The translations under genes and the position numbers were made by a program. This document shows positions 46,816 to 56,954 of a stretch of DNA of 64,000 nt, piece by piece. The notes below the pieces were generated by a model, which was not told the DNA's origin, did no database searches, and saw only the letters and a program-made list of their open reading frames with translations. Within the stretch, counting starts at the first letter, position 1. The number at the start of each line of letters is the position of its first letter. Source of the stretch: Raphanus sativus (lineage: Eukaryota; Streptophyta; Magnoliopsida; Brassicales; Brassicaceae); NCBI RefSeq assembly GCF_000801105.2, contig NC_079513.1, forward strand, positions 248,001 through 312,000, in the 5' to 3' direction.

Positions 46816-47880
46816 ATGGCGTCTAATGACTTTCATCGAGAGGCAATGGGTGACGAAGATAGTGGACAAGAGACAGAAGACGATGTTGAAACGCAACCAA
46901 GTCATGTGAATAAAGGCAAAGGAGTTGCTGGTTCTGCTCAAGGCGTAAGGAAGAAAACAAGATCTCCTGTTTGGGAACATTTCATCAGACAAGAAAAGGA
47001 CTACGACAAATGTAATTGTCGATACTGTGGGAAAGAGATGTCTTGTCCAACATCATCTGGAACTTCTAACCTGATGCATCATTCGAAAATATGCAAGTCG
47101 CACTCTGCCTTTAAAGCGGCAAAAGCGTTCACTGAGTAGCAGAGTCAGACAGAGTTAAATCAAGATCAAGAAGGGAATCTTAGTTTTGGAAAGGTGTCTG
47201 ACGAAGTGTTCCATGAAGCTACAAATGAGATGATCGTATTAGCTGAGTTGCCGTTAGCTTTCAGCGAATGTCTAGGCTGGAAACATTTCTGCAATAAAAT
47301 GAAGCTCGACAATCCTCACGGGAAATAGTGAAGATGTACGTTCAAAGGAAAGCATCAATGAAGAATTTTTTTGGAGAGAACAAACACAGATTGTCCTTCA
47401 CTACAGATATATGGGTTGCTCCATTCACAAAAGTCAGCTACATGGTAATAACTGCACATTTTATTGATGTCAACTGGAAGTTAAAGAAGATGATTATTGG
47501 TTTCAAGAATGTACCATATCATAAAGGAGGCACAATCTCTAAATGTCTTCTAGATTGCTTATCTAAGTGGGATATCAAGAAGGTCTTTTCTATAACATTG
47601 GACAATGCAACAGCAAACACTTCGGCTATGAGGAAGTTCAAAGAAAGATTCATTTTGAAAATGGCGATGAAGCATTGGTTCTCAAAGGCAACTTTCTGCA
47701 TATTATGTGTTCAACGCACATACTGAATCTGATAGTGAAAGAAGGTATGCTGGAGGTCGCTGCTAGTTTGTCAAACAAAATTGGCTTCACAACGTTTGAC
47801 CAAAAAAGAAAATTGGTTTCACAACATAACGACGCCAATCACGTTGAACTGATGTTCTGTTATACTATCAGACTATCATC
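46816..47880 (+). pseudogene. hAT transposase with BED zinc finger (RICESLEEPER-like), broken
   Basis: From ATG 46816 the frame encodes an acidic leader, then a BED-type finger (PVWEHFIRQEKDYDKCNCRY, CGKEM, then TSNLMHHSKIC). A stop falls at 47137-47139. Downstream frames give the RNase H-like core start (RLSFTTDIWVAP), ITLDNATANTSAM and CSTHILNLIVKEG, with frame changes near 47315 and 47650. The C-terminal hAT dimerisation region is missing. No terminal repeats were found. It differs in type from the DUF4371 hAT at 11.4 kb. Confidence 0.8.
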
Positions 47881-48070
47881 CCTGACAGGAGGTCACGTAC
47901 TCTAAAGTCTTGTCTCATTTTTTTTGTCAACAAAGTGTTGTCTTAATATTCCAAAAAATCGAGTTAAACGAAGTCTTCCTTGACTGGAAATAAAAACACT
48001 GACTTTTCTACGCTCTCCACACCATAAATTAAGCTAAAACTTTCTGAAGAACAAAAAAAAATACAAAGAC

Positions 48071-50101
48071 ATGTTCGTGAAGCTCCTCACCATTTTCTTC
48101 TTCTTTTCCTTCACACTACTCTCTCAGTTCCCAAAATCCTCTTCCCAAACTCTTGACTTCACGTACAATGGCTTCCTTCCTCCACTAACCGATATATCCC
48201 TCGAAGGTATCGCCGCCGTCACACCCAACGGTCTCTTGAAACTAACCAACTACACCATGCAGAAAACGGGTCACGCCTTCCACACCAAACCAGTCCGGTT
48301 CAAAGATCTTCAAGACGGCACCGTTTCTTCCTTCTCCACGACTTTTGTCTTCTCTATTCATTCCGAGATCCCGAGCCTTAGCGGCTACGGCATGGCTTTC
48401 GTCATCGCTCCTAACCCAAGGCTCCGTTACGCGACGGCAAGTCAATACATGGGTCTCTTCAACATAACAAACGACGGTAATGTCACTAATCACGTGTTCG
48501 CTATCGAGTTTGATACGATCCAGAGTCCAAAGTTCAATGATACGGACGATAACCATGTGGGAATAGATATCAATAGCTTGATATCTGTGGAGAGTTCGCC
48601 AGCTGGGTACTGGGACAAAAATGGTCAGTTCAAGAACCTTTTATTGATCAGTGGCAGACGGATGCAGGTTTGGGTTGATTATGATGGCCTTACCCACCAG
48701 ATGGATGTAACAATGGCTCCCTACGCTAAGGACAAACCGAAAAAACCGCTTGTTTCTATCGTCAGAGATCTTTCTTCCGTTCTTCAGCAAGACATGTTCG
48801 TAGGATTCTCGTCTGCGACCGGTACTATTGTGTCGGAATATTATGTTCTCGGGTGGAGTTTTCGGGTGAAGGGCAATGCTCGGCCGTTGGACTTATCAAA
48901 ACTTCCCAAACTTCCGAGGTGGGAGCCCAAAAGAATATACAGCATCTACAAGACTTGGATGCCATCCGTTTGCATATTTTTTGTTCCCTTCTTGTTTATT
49001 TCCACGCTCATCATACTCGTGCGCTTTGTAATGAAGAGGAGGAGAAAGTTTAAGGAGGAGCTCGAAGATTGGGAAACAAGGCTTGGGAAGAACCGAATGA
49101 AGTTCAAGGACTTGTACTGTGCCACCAAAGGGTTCAATGAGAGTGACCTTCTCGGATCCGGTGGGTTTGGAACCGTTTACAGAGGTGTCATGCCAAGGAC
49201 AAAGAAAGAGATCGCTGTGAAAAGAGTCTCCAACAAATCCCATCAAGGGTTGAAAGAGTTTGTGTCTGAGGTTGTGAGTATTGGTCGGATGGGTCATCGG
49301 AACTTAGTCCCACTCCTGGGTTATTGCCGCAGTAGAGACGAGCTTCTTCTGGTGTACGAGTACATGCCTAATGGAAGCTTAGACAAGTATTTGCATAATA
49401 GTCCTCCAGAGGTAACTCTCGACTGGAAACAAAGGATTAAAGTCATTAAAGGTGTGGCATCCGCCTTATTCTACCTTCACGAGGAATGGGAACAAGTGGT
49501 GATTCACCGTGACATCAAAGCCAGCAACGTCTTGTTAGACTCGGAGCACAATGGGAGACTTGGGGATTTCGGTTTAGCTCGATTGTGCGGCCACGGGTCA
49601 GACCCTCAAACCACGCTAGTCGCTGGAACGTGGGGATACCTAGCCCCTGATCACGTCAGGACAGGACGGGCCACTACTGCTACCGATATTTTTGCGTTTG
49701 GGGTGCTTTTACTAGAAGTAGCATGCGGTAGACGTCCTATCGAGATTCGGAACGAGAATGGTGAGAGGGTCTTTATTTTGGATTGGGTTTTGGGATTTTG
49801 GAGTGAGGGAAATATCTTGGACGCCAAGGACCCAAAGATAGGGACGGAATATGACCGAACAGAGGTCGAAATGGTTTTGAAGCTAGGTTTGATGTGCACT
49901 CACTCCAACCCACATGATAGACCAGCTATGAGACAAGTGTTACATTATCTCATGGGAGATGCAATATTACCAGATTTGTCCCCTTTGGACTTGGGTGGGA
50001 ATGAGATGTTGGAAATCCACCACGAACTTAGCGAGACAGGCATGTTCACATGTGGGTCTTCGATGGTTAATTCTATAGTCTCCGCTTCCAGTGGGAGGTG
50101 A
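48071..50101 (+). CDS. Lectin-domain receptor-like kinase, clade IV LecRK (676 aa, intronless)
   Basis: The order is a signal peptide (about 1-26), a legume-type lectin ectodomain (LDFTYNGF at about 29 to LGWSFRVKG at about 258-266), one transmembrane helix (about 298-320) with a basic stop-transfer RRRKF, and a Ser/Thr kinase (about 350-630). Kinase motifs are GSGGFGTVYRG (about 361), the VAIK-type Lys in IAVKRVS (about 383), HRDIKASNVLL (about 479, an RD kinase), DFGLARL (about 498) and WGYLAPDHV. The APE position reads APD, as in LecRK-IV relatives I know. A plasma-membrane receptor; relatives act in immunity and pollen development. It resembles At4g02410/At4g02420 (LecRK-IV.3/IV.4). The single uninterrupted exon is normal for the family. 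Confidence 0.93.
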   Translation: MFVKLLTIFFFFSFTLLSQFPKSSSQTLDFTYNGFLPPLTDISLEGIAAVTPNGLLKLTNYTMQKTGHAFHTKPVRFKDLQDGTVSSFSTTFVFSIHSEIPSLSGYGMAFVIAPNPRLRYATASQYMGLFNITNDGNVTNHVFAIEFDTIQSPKFNDTDDNHVGIDINSLISVESSPAGYWDKNGQFKNLLLISGRRMQVWVDYDGLTHQMDVTMAPYAKDKPKKPLVSIVRDLSSVLQQDMFVGFSSATGTIVSEYYVLGWSFRVKGNARPLDLSKLPKLPRWEPKRIYSIYKTWMPSVCIFFVPFLFISTLIILVRFVMKRRRKFKEELEDWETRLGKNRMKFKDLYCATKGFNESDLLGSGGFGTVYRGVMPRTKKEIAVKRVSNKSHQGLKEFVSEVVSIGRMGHRNLVPLLGYCRSRDELLLVYEYMPNGSLDKYLHNSPPEVTLDWKQRIKVIKGVASALFYLHEEWEQVVIHRDIKASNVLLDSEHNGRLGDFGLARLCGHGSDPQTTLVAGTWGYLAPDHVRTGRATTATDIFAFGVLLLEVACGRRPIEIRNENGERVFILDWVLGFWSEGNILDAKDPKIGTEYDRTEVEMVLKLGLMCTHSNPHDRPAMRQVLHYLMGDAILPDLSPLDLGGNEMLEIHHELSETGMFTCGSSMVNSIVSASSGR

Positions 50102-50525
50102 ATTTTCAATATTTCAACGTTTGTGACTCGAGCACCACCCCTAGTGGTAGGTAGAGATACTAATTCAAGTATCTCAATAATAAAATATCAATACTTTTCA
50201 TAACTATATATTTTAAGTCTAATCTTTGTAAATAAAATTTATCATTCAAAAATTGACATGTGTTTCTATTGGTTCTAAAGGAGCTACATACGGATTCTCC
50301 CAAAATCTGCCTTTTCCCCCACTTTCTGATTTTTTTATTTTTAGACTTTAGATACTCTAACAATAGACTAGCGATGGACACGGTCTAACGTTACAGATTG
50401 TAGAAAATATACTATCGGCATCAGATATGGGACCGTGTTGTACGTTAACTTGAAATAAATAAAACTTTATGAACGTGTAAGACCAGTTTAGTAGTTTAAT
50501 TTTGCATTCGGTGGAGTTGATAGCT
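50102..50525. other. LecRK 3' flank
   Basis: No coding sequence is seen. AT-rich; AATAAAATATCAATAC at about 50178 could serve as a poly(A) signal. Confidence 0.4.
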
Positions 50526-50530
50526 GGTTG

Positions 50531-50903
50531 TGTAACGGTGAAGACGTTAGAACAGAGTAGCAGCCAACCTAGAACTCACCAAGAGCTTAAGGAAGGTAAA
50601 TCAAGGTCTAGAAAGTGATCTGAGTAAGAGAGATCACCTCGAAGGAGCAGGATTTGGATGATGATAAGTTGTTTGAAGCGAGAGAGTTTGATAGACAAGA
50701 GGATAAGATAATTGTTTTTCTGATTATTTCCTGATGACTGAGGTCAGCCAGTACATAAAGAGGATCTCAAACGGTCACATACGACTCATTTGATGACTCC
50801 ACAAAAGACAAGAACGAATGGGACAAACCCCCAATATCGTTTAAATTGAAAAGTAGAAACGGAAATAAAGATAAAGGTGATGACAGCTTGTAAGTCTGTC
50901 ACA
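50531..50903 (-). repeat. 3' LTR of the gypsy element
   Basis: 373 bp, begins TGTAACGGTGAAGACG and ends AGTCTGTCACA on the plus strand. It is paired with the copy at 55536. Confidence 0.95.
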
Positions 50904-50921
50904 CTACTCCCCATTTCAGAG
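50904..50921 (-). other. Polypurine tract
   Basis: On the element's strand, GAAATGGGGAGTAG lies directly before the 3' LTR. Confidence 0.7.
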
Positions 50922-50932
50922 CATCCTTGGCC

Positions 50933-53900
50933 TCAAGGATCAAAGTGAGGAAACTTGGAGATGAAATCCTGGTAGAACTCCCAAGTGGCCTGATCGGGAC
51001 TGGACCCTTTCCACTGCACAAGAACCTTGGTAACTGCTGCATTGCGATGCTTCACCATTTTCTTTTCCAAGATGCACTCTGGTTCTTTTGCATTACCAAG
51101 ATCCTGATAGTATTGTGGCAATGCAAGAGCATCAGTGGGAGGGTTAGGGCAGAGCTTCAGCTGGCTTACGTGAAAGGTGTCGTGGATTGCTGACCCTGCA
51201 GGGAGATCCAACTTATAAGCGACAAGGCCAACTCTATCCAAGACTCTGAAAGGACCATAGAAGCGAGGTGATAGTTTGTGAGGCACGTTTCTGTTCTTGA
51301 GGGAGTGTTGCTTGTAGGGCTGCAGTTTCAAGTAGGCGTGATCACCTATCTTGAGCTCTCTGTGGGAACGGTGAGAGTCAGCAGACTGCTTCATACGGTT
51401 TTGAGCCCGTAACAAGTGGAACTTAAGCATGTTGATTATCTCCTCGCGCTTCTGCAAGCTTCGGTCAACAACTGCAGACGAACTCTCACCAGGAAGGTAG
51501 GGAAGGTGAGTTGGTGGTACCTGACCGTAAATGATCTCGTAGGGAGAGCACTTGATCGAAGAGTGGTAGGTTGTGTTGTACCACCATTCAGCTAACGGGA
51601 GCCACTTGGACCAAGACTGAGGCGTTTCAGCGGTCATACAGCGCAGGTATGTCTCGAGTGTCTTGTTTGTTGCCTCTGTCTGACCATCTGTTTGTGGGTG
51701 GTAAGCAGTAGAGCGTTTTAGATCAACTCCTTGAACCCGAAACAGCTCCTTCCAAACATCACTCAGGAAAGTAGGGTCCCTATCACTGACAATGTCTTTT
51801 GGCATGCCGTGTAGCTTGAAGACTTGATCAAGGTAGACCTGAGCCACTTCAATGGCGGTATATGGGTGTGACAACGACATGAAATGAGCGTTTTTGCTGA
51901 GTCTGTCCACCACTACCATGATGCAGTGTTTCCCATTTGAAGGAGGCAGACCTTCAATAAAATCCATGCTGATGGATTCCCACACTCCATTAGGGACTGG
52001 AAGGGGTTGCAAGAGACCCGGTTTTGCCGCCAAGTCATTCTTGTTCCTCTGACAAACTCCACAGTTGCGCACGTAACTCTGTATCTCCACGTTCATCCTC
52101 GGCCAATAAAACAGAGATTTAATACGCTGCGATGTAGCATCTCTACCGGAATGACCGCCCACAGCGGAGTCGTGAAGCCAACGCAGAATGTGAAGCTTTA
52201 CATCAGCATCATTTCCGACAACCAGCTTGCCTTTTCGCCTCAGTTCCGCATTTGTAAAGGTGAAGGCAGGGTGGGATCTGGGGTCTCTTTGCAGCTCAGA
52301 GATGATCTTGTTTAGAGAAGGGTCAGTGTGCCACAATAACTTGATGGAGTCAAAGAAACCATGGTGGGACTGAGACAGAGTGATGTTGAGGAGCTGAGAA
52401 CCAGAGACTCTAGACAAAGCGTCAGCAGCCACATTCTCTTTCCCCTGCTTGTATTGGATTTCGAAGGTGTAACCCATGAGCTTCGATATCCACATATGCT
52501 GGAAGGGAGTCGACATCTTCTGCTCCAGTAAGTACTTTAAACTCTTTTGGTCTGTTTTGATGATGAAAGGCCTATGGGCTAGGTAGGCGTTCCAAGATTG
52601 CACTGCATAGACCACTGCTAATAGTTCCTTCTCATACACAGATAGGGATTGATGGCGGGGACCAAGGGCTCGACTGATATAGGAGATTGGATGGTTATCC
52701 TGCATCAGTACTGCGCCTATGCCCGTGTTAGAAGCGTCAGTCTCCACGATGAAAGTTTTCTCAAAGTTTGGTAGCGCTAAAACGGGAGCTGAAGATAACG
52801 CCTTCTTGAGTTCAAGTAGAGCAGTAGAGGCAGCAAGATTCCAAGCAAACGCTTCCTTCTTCAACAAGGTAGTTAAGGGTCGTGCAATGATGCTGTAACC
52901 CAAGATGAACCGTCGGTAATAATTGGCAAGGCCTAAGAAACTCCTCAACTGTTTCTGTGTTGTAGGGACAGGCCATTGCTCAATAGTCTTGATCTTGCTT
53001 GGATCAGTACTTACACCTTCAGCTGAGATAAAGTGGCCTAGGTACTCGATCACAGTGGCGCCAAAAGTGCATTTTGACGGTTTGAGGTACAGCTGCTCTT
53101 GCTGAAGAATCTGAAAGACCTCACGGAGATGCTGAAGGTGCGCCTCCCAACTGTTGCTGTAGATCAGTATGTCATCGAAGAAGACAAGGAGGAACTTGCG
53201 AAGCACACCTTCAAAGACTCTGTTCATCAGATTTTGGAAAGTGCAGGGAGCGTTGGTGAGGCCGAAAGGCATCACGAGGTATTCATAGTGACCCGAGTGT
53301 GTCTTGAAAGCGGTTTTATAGACATCAGCAGGGTCCATACGAAGCTGGTGGAAGCCTGCGCGAAGGTCTAGTTTGGAGAAGTATTTGGCACCTCCCAACT
53401 CGTCAAGTAAGTCCTCAAGTAAAGGGATAGGGTACTTATCCTTGATGGTTTGCTTGTTGAGACCCCTGAAATCAACGCAAAGTCTCCAAGTGCCATCTTT
53501 CTTTTTAACCAGAACCACCGGGGAGGCGTAAGGGCTTGAGCTGCACTGGATGATACCTTGGCTTAGCATATCACGGACCATTTTGTCAATGATGTCCTTT
53601 TGGAGTGTGGAGTAACGGTAAGGCCTTAGGTTTATTGGGTTAGCTCCTGACTCCAACGGGATCTTGTGGTCATGACCTGTGCGGAAAGGAGGCAGCTCAG
53701 AGGGTTCTTCGAACAGACAGGAGAAGTCCGCTAGAAGAACTTGCAGAGCAGGATCATGCTCCATCTTATCTCCCACAGCAGAGAAATGAGAAAACAGAGA
53801 GCTTGGTTCAAGTTCTAGAGCCTGTTCCTCAGTTATTTCCCTTACGTGCAGCATAGCTATCTGTGGTTGCTTTGATAATAGCTTGTCTAAGGTGTCGCCT

Positions 53901-55504
53901 TTAATGACTTTGCAGCCATCTTTGGTGATTCCTCTCAAGACATTCTTCACGCCGTTTAGTGTAAACTCCATTCGGGGGTTTAAGAAATCCCATAGAATAG
54001 GGCCAAGTGTAGAGAGCCATTGCACTCCTAAGACCAAATCGCAGCTGTCTAAGGGGAGTGTTCTGATCTCAGAAGTGTAAGAGTAGCCTTGAACCTTCCA
54101 GGAGAAGTTACTACACTTGTAACGTGAGAGCATCGTGCTACCATTCGCTGCGGTGACTGCCAAAGGTTTGGTCTTTTCCAGTGAACATCCAATCTCGTTT
54201 GCAACGTTGATGTCGATGAAATTATGAGTGCTGCCGTTATCGATCAGTATGTAGAGTTTACGTTTCCCACATTGACCAATGACTCTCATGCAGTTGAAAG
54301 TAGAAGAGCCGTTGAGAGCGTTGACAGAGATCACGGGTGTGTTCTCGATCTTGGCCTCCGTTGTGACAGCAAGGTGTTCTTCAGAGTCATCATCCGACTC
54401 AGATAAAGACAGATCCTCATCATCGTTACCGTCCAGAACAAAGATTTGAGATTTTCTGTGTTTGGCGCTATGTCCTGGTGTATACACTTCGTCACAGAAC
54501 ATACATAGGCCTTTTGCTCTCCTGTCCTGCATCTCCTGATAAGAGAACTTACGAGGCGGTTTGTCGTTGTTTGCGGGTAGGGTGAGGGTTTTAGGGGTGG
54601 GTTTTTGGGTTGTAGGTGTTGGGAGGAGAGGAGGGTTGGAGGTTTGTTTGGTGGGGAAGGGAGGGTTGTGTTTGTAGTTGGGATTGAAGGGAGCTTTAGG
54701 GGGTTTGGATGGGGTGTGGAGTAGGGAGGCTTCGTGTAGCATAGCTATCCTTGCAGCGCCAGCAATCGTAGTGAATTCAAACTGTCTAGTGTGAAGAGAC
54801 AGATGGATGTTCAAGTTGGCGAGGAAGATGCTAATAGCGTGTGGTTCAGGTAACGCGATTCGCATTCTGGCGGTTTCAAACTTGTCTAAGTAGTCGACCA
54901 CAGAATCAGAACCTTGTTTGAGCGCCACAAGCTCAGCAAAAGGGTCGTCATAGAGTTCGCTAAAGCGACCTGAGATAGCAACCACATACTCAGTCCATGA
55001 AGGAAAGAGACCAAACCTAGTGCTCATAAAGTTTTGATGCCACTGGTTTGCTTTGCCGGTGAGATACAGAGCGGCGAGGCGAACTTTGAGCTCCGGTGGG
55101 GTACCGTCGATATCAAAGAACTGTTCGCACTTCGAGATCCAGTCTCGGAGTTGAGAGCCATCAAAAGATGGGAACCCAAGCTTCGAAAGACGAGATGCCA
55201 AAGGGTTTCGAGCGCGGTGGTTGTTGGGGTTGTCGGAGTAACCGGTGATGTCAGGCGGGTCGGGTGGGTGGTTTGGTGTGTAGGGAAGCGGAGTGGGAGG
55301 GTTTGAAGGGCCGGGATCCATAGGGGCTTTTCCAGTCGCTTGAAGTGGGGGGATGGAGTTGAACATCATCGCCTCGAGTCTGTCGAATCGAGAGTTGATG
55401 GAGTCGTTGTTGGCTTTCACTTCGGCGGTGAGTAAGTCGTGAAGAGATCTCATTTCGTCGACTTGTTCAGTCAAAGACCTCTCTTGCAGACGTGTTTCAA
55501 CCAT
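50933..55504 (-). CDS. Gypsy Gag-Pol polyprotein (1,523 aa, intact)
   Basis: One uninterrupted frame from ATG 55504 to TGA. Order of domains: coiled N-terminus; retrotransposon Gag (RLAALYLTGKANQWHQNFM, about 145); a CxxC zinc-knuckle-like stretch (GLCMFCDEVYTPGH, about 335), in which the last Cys of the usual pattern is not evident; aspartic protease (LIDNGSTHNFI, about 425; DNG rather than the commoner DSG); reverse transcriptase (VDFRGLNKQTIKDKYPIP; catalytic FFDDILIYS); RNase H (VETDASNTGIGAVL); integrase (HHCC finger GGHSGRDAT...CGVCQRNK; DDE core at MDFIEGLPP, SDRDPTFLS, then HPQTDGQTE); and a C-terminal chromodomain-like end (KVLVQWKGSSPDQATWE). It is probably translated as a single polyprotein and processed by its own protease. 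Nothing looks disabled. Confidence 0.95.
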   Translation of the reverse strand: MVETRLQERSLTEQVDEMRSLHDLLTAEVKANNDSINSRFDRLEAMMFNSIPPLQATGKAPMDPGPSNPPTPLPYTPNHPPDPPDITGYSDNPNNHRARNPLASRLSKLGFPSFDGSQLRDWISKCEQFFDIDGTPPELKVRLAALYLTGKANQWHQNFMSTRFGLFPSWTEYVVAISGRFSELYDDPFAELVALKQGSDSVVDYLDKFETARMRIALPEPHAISIFLANLNIHLSLHTRQFEFTTIAGAARIAMLHEASLLHTPSKPPKAPFNPNYKHNPPFPTKQTSNPPLLPTPTTQKPTPKTLTLPANNDKPPRKFSYQEMQDRRAKGLCMFCDEVYTPGHSAKHRKSQIFVLDGNDDEDLSLSESDDDSEEHLAVTTEAKIENTPVISVNALNGSSTFNCMRVIGQCGKRKLYILIDNGSTHNFIDINVANEIGCSLEKTKPLAVTAANGSTMLSRYKCSNFSWKVQGYSYTSEIRTLPLDSCDLVLGVQWLSTLGPILWDFLNPRMEFTLNGVKNVLRGITKDGCKVIKGDTLDKLLSKQPQIAMLHVREITEEQALELEPSSLFSHFSAVGDKMEHDPALQVLLADFSCLFEEPSELPPFRTGHDHKIPLESGANPINLRPYRYSTLQKDIIDKMVRDMLSQGIIQCSSSPYASPVVLVKKKDGTWRLCVDFRGLNKQTIKDKYPIPLLEDLLDELGGAKYFSKLDLRAGFHQLRMDPADVYKTAFKTHSGHYEYLVMPFGLTNAPCTFQNLMNRVFEGVLRKFLLVFFDDILIYSNSWEAHLQHLREVFQILQQEQLYLKPSKCTFGATVIEYLGHFISAEGVSTDPSKIKTIEQWPVPTTQKQLRSFLGLANYYRRFILGYSIIARPLTTLLKKEAFAWNLAASTALLELKKALSSAPVLALPNFEKTFIVETDASNTGIGAVLMQDNHPISYISRALGPRHQSLSVYEKELLAVVYAVQSWNAYLAHRPFIIKTDQKSLKYLLEQKMSTPFQHMWISKLMGYTFEIQYKQGKENVAADALSRVSGSQLLNITLSQSHHGFFDSIKLLWHTDPSLNKIISELQRDPRSHPAFTFTNAELRRKGKLVVGNDADVKLHILRWLHDSAVGGHSGRDATSQRIKSLFYWPRMNVEIQSYVRNCGVCQRNKNDLAAKPGLLQPLPVPNGVWESISMDFIEGLPPSNGKHCIMVVVDRLSKNAHFMSLSHPYTAIEVAQVYLDQVFKLHGMPKDIVSDRDPTFLSDVWKELFRVQGVDLKRSTAYHPQTDGQTEATNKTLETYLRCMTAETPQSWSKWLPLAEWWYNTTYHSSIKCSPYEIIYGQVPPTHLPYLPGESSSAVVDRSLQKREEIINMLKFHLLRAQNRMKQSADSHRSHRELKIGDHAYLKLQPYKQHSLKNRNVPHKLSPRFYGPFRVLDRVGLVAYKLDLPAGSAIHDTFHVSQLKLCPNPPTDALALPQYYQDLGNAKEPECILEKKMVKHRNAAVTKVLVQWKGSSPDQATWEFYQDFISKFPHFDP

Positions 55505-55524
55505 GGTGCCGAGGGTCGAATGAA

Positions 55525-55534
55525 TCTGATACCA
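55525..55534 (-). other. Primer-binding site (tRNA-iMet type)
   Basis: TGGTATCAGA on the element strand, one base inside the 5' LTR. Confidence 0.85.
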
Positions 55535-55535
55535 A

Positions 55536-55908
55536 TGTAACGGTGAAGACGTTAGAACAGAGTAGCAGCCAACCTAGAACTCACCAAGAGCTTAAGGAAG
55601 GTAAATCAAGGCCTAGAAAGTGATCTGAGTAAGAGAGATCACCTCGAAGGAGCAGGATTTGGATGATGATAAGTTGTTTGAAGCGAGAGAGTTTGATAGA
55701 CAAGAGGATAAGATAATTGTTTTTCTGATTATTTCCTGATGACTGAGGTCAGCCAGTACATAAAGAGGATCTCAAACGGTCACATACGACTCATTTGATG
55801 ACTCCACAAAAGACAAGAACGAATGGGACAAACCCCCAATATCGTTTAAATTGAAAAGTAGAAACGGAAATAAAGATAAAGGTGATGACAGCTTGTAAGT
55901 CTGTCACA
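55536..55908 (-). repeat. 5' LTR of the gypsy element
   Basis: 373 bp, nearly identical to 50531-50903. Confidence 0.95.
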
Positions 55909-55913
55909 GGTTG

Positions 55914-56330
55914 ATGTGACGCCTTGAAAGGGAAAGACACATTTGCGTTCCCACGCTTAAGTCAAGCTGCAGACAGAGTCTCCTTTCACATAATGTTGCC
56001 GGCGTTGGTGACGAGCATATTTGCCATGAAGATAACGTCTTCACCTACAACATGTTCAAACAATAAGAGGCAAAACAAAACGCGGCTGGGGAAAGACAAT
56101 AATGCAAACAAAAGTATCTGTGAGGTTATAAGATCACCAATGCAAATCTCCGGATTATACTTTTAAGTCTTGTGATTCTTGATACTAACAAAACCTTCAT
56201 AGTCAGTCACCACCTCAGATAGAAGCCGAGCATACGTCTCACTCCACTGTTTCTTTTCAGAGCAGTGCTTGTTAAAGAATTTGAAGCATTGGCTTAGGGC
56301 ATCATCTATGCAAAATTACTAAAGGGCATA
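55914..56330 (-). pseudogene. Exon-like fragment of unknown gene (right partner)
   Basis: The minus strand reads LSQCFKFFNKHCSEKKQWSE and YARLLSEVVTDYEGFVSIKN before a stop. Then comes an acceptor (TTGTAG) and GEDVIFMANMLVTNAGNIM. The second stretch resembles the VGDKEVIIMANT piece at 45.9 kb. The gypsy element inserted immediately beside it. I do not know the parent gene. Confidence 0.3.
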
Positions 56331-56810
56331 TTTATAGAACTTTTATTTTGTATGGTCTATTGATAACTATTTGTTAAGTTTTTCTTAACTAAAATCCAGA
56401 TTACTATTAATACTTTTTTAAAAAAAATTTACAATCAAAACTTGATTAGGTCTACATTTATTGAATTTTCATTAAAAACATATTCTTTTTTTTTATCAAA
56501 TCACTACTAATAACTTTTGACAACTCTTTATAGATTATTATTTATTCTAAATTGTAAAATGATATTTGTAATTGAAATATTAGTAAATTTTATTTCTATG
56601 TTTTGGTGTGTTATAGTTTCTTACAAGTTAGCATAAAAGCGTAAGAATTATTTTTGAGTAAGTTTTTATATGAAACTTTTATCATACAAAAATAATAATT
56701 TTATATGATTTCATTGAAAAAACAATTAGTAAAGGTTTATTTCTTTGGCCTATGGCATATAAAATCCCTGTCTTTTTTTTTATTAACAATATAAAAATCC
56801 TTGTCACTGC
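56331..56810. other. AT-rich intergenic region
   Basis: No gene or defined repeat is seen before the second copy of the duplicated segment begins. Confidence 0.45.
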
Positions 56811-56954
56811 TCTGTTTCTTCTGATTCACAATGTGGGCAAACCTCATCGACTCCATTTTTTCTACAGTACAATGTCCTAAGATGCTTCCCATTGCTTTCT
56901 CCATAATAATGAAATCCAGAAAGTTTGATTGTTGTATTGTACACTTCCCTTATC

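Larger units (their letters stand above)
50531..55908 (-). mobile_element. Complete Ty3/gypsy LTR retrotransposon, Reina-like chromovirus, 5,378 bp
   Basis: Two 373-bp LTRs (50531-50903 and 55536-55908) with TG...CA ends flank a single 1,523-codon gag-pol frame on the minus strand. The perfect 5-bp duplication GGTTG lies outside (50526-50530 and 55909-55913). I see one mismatch between the LTRs (T in CAAGGTCTAG versus C in CAAGGCCTAG). The primer-binding site TGGTATCAGA (tRNA-iMet type) and the purine tract AAATGGGGAGTAG are in place. Short LTRs, one long frame and a C-terminal chromodomain-like end point to the Reina group (inference). Confidence 0.96.

Noticed and set aside
48242..49297. 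Minus-strand frames up to 133 residues
   Set aside because: They are antisense to the intact LecRK and have no domain.
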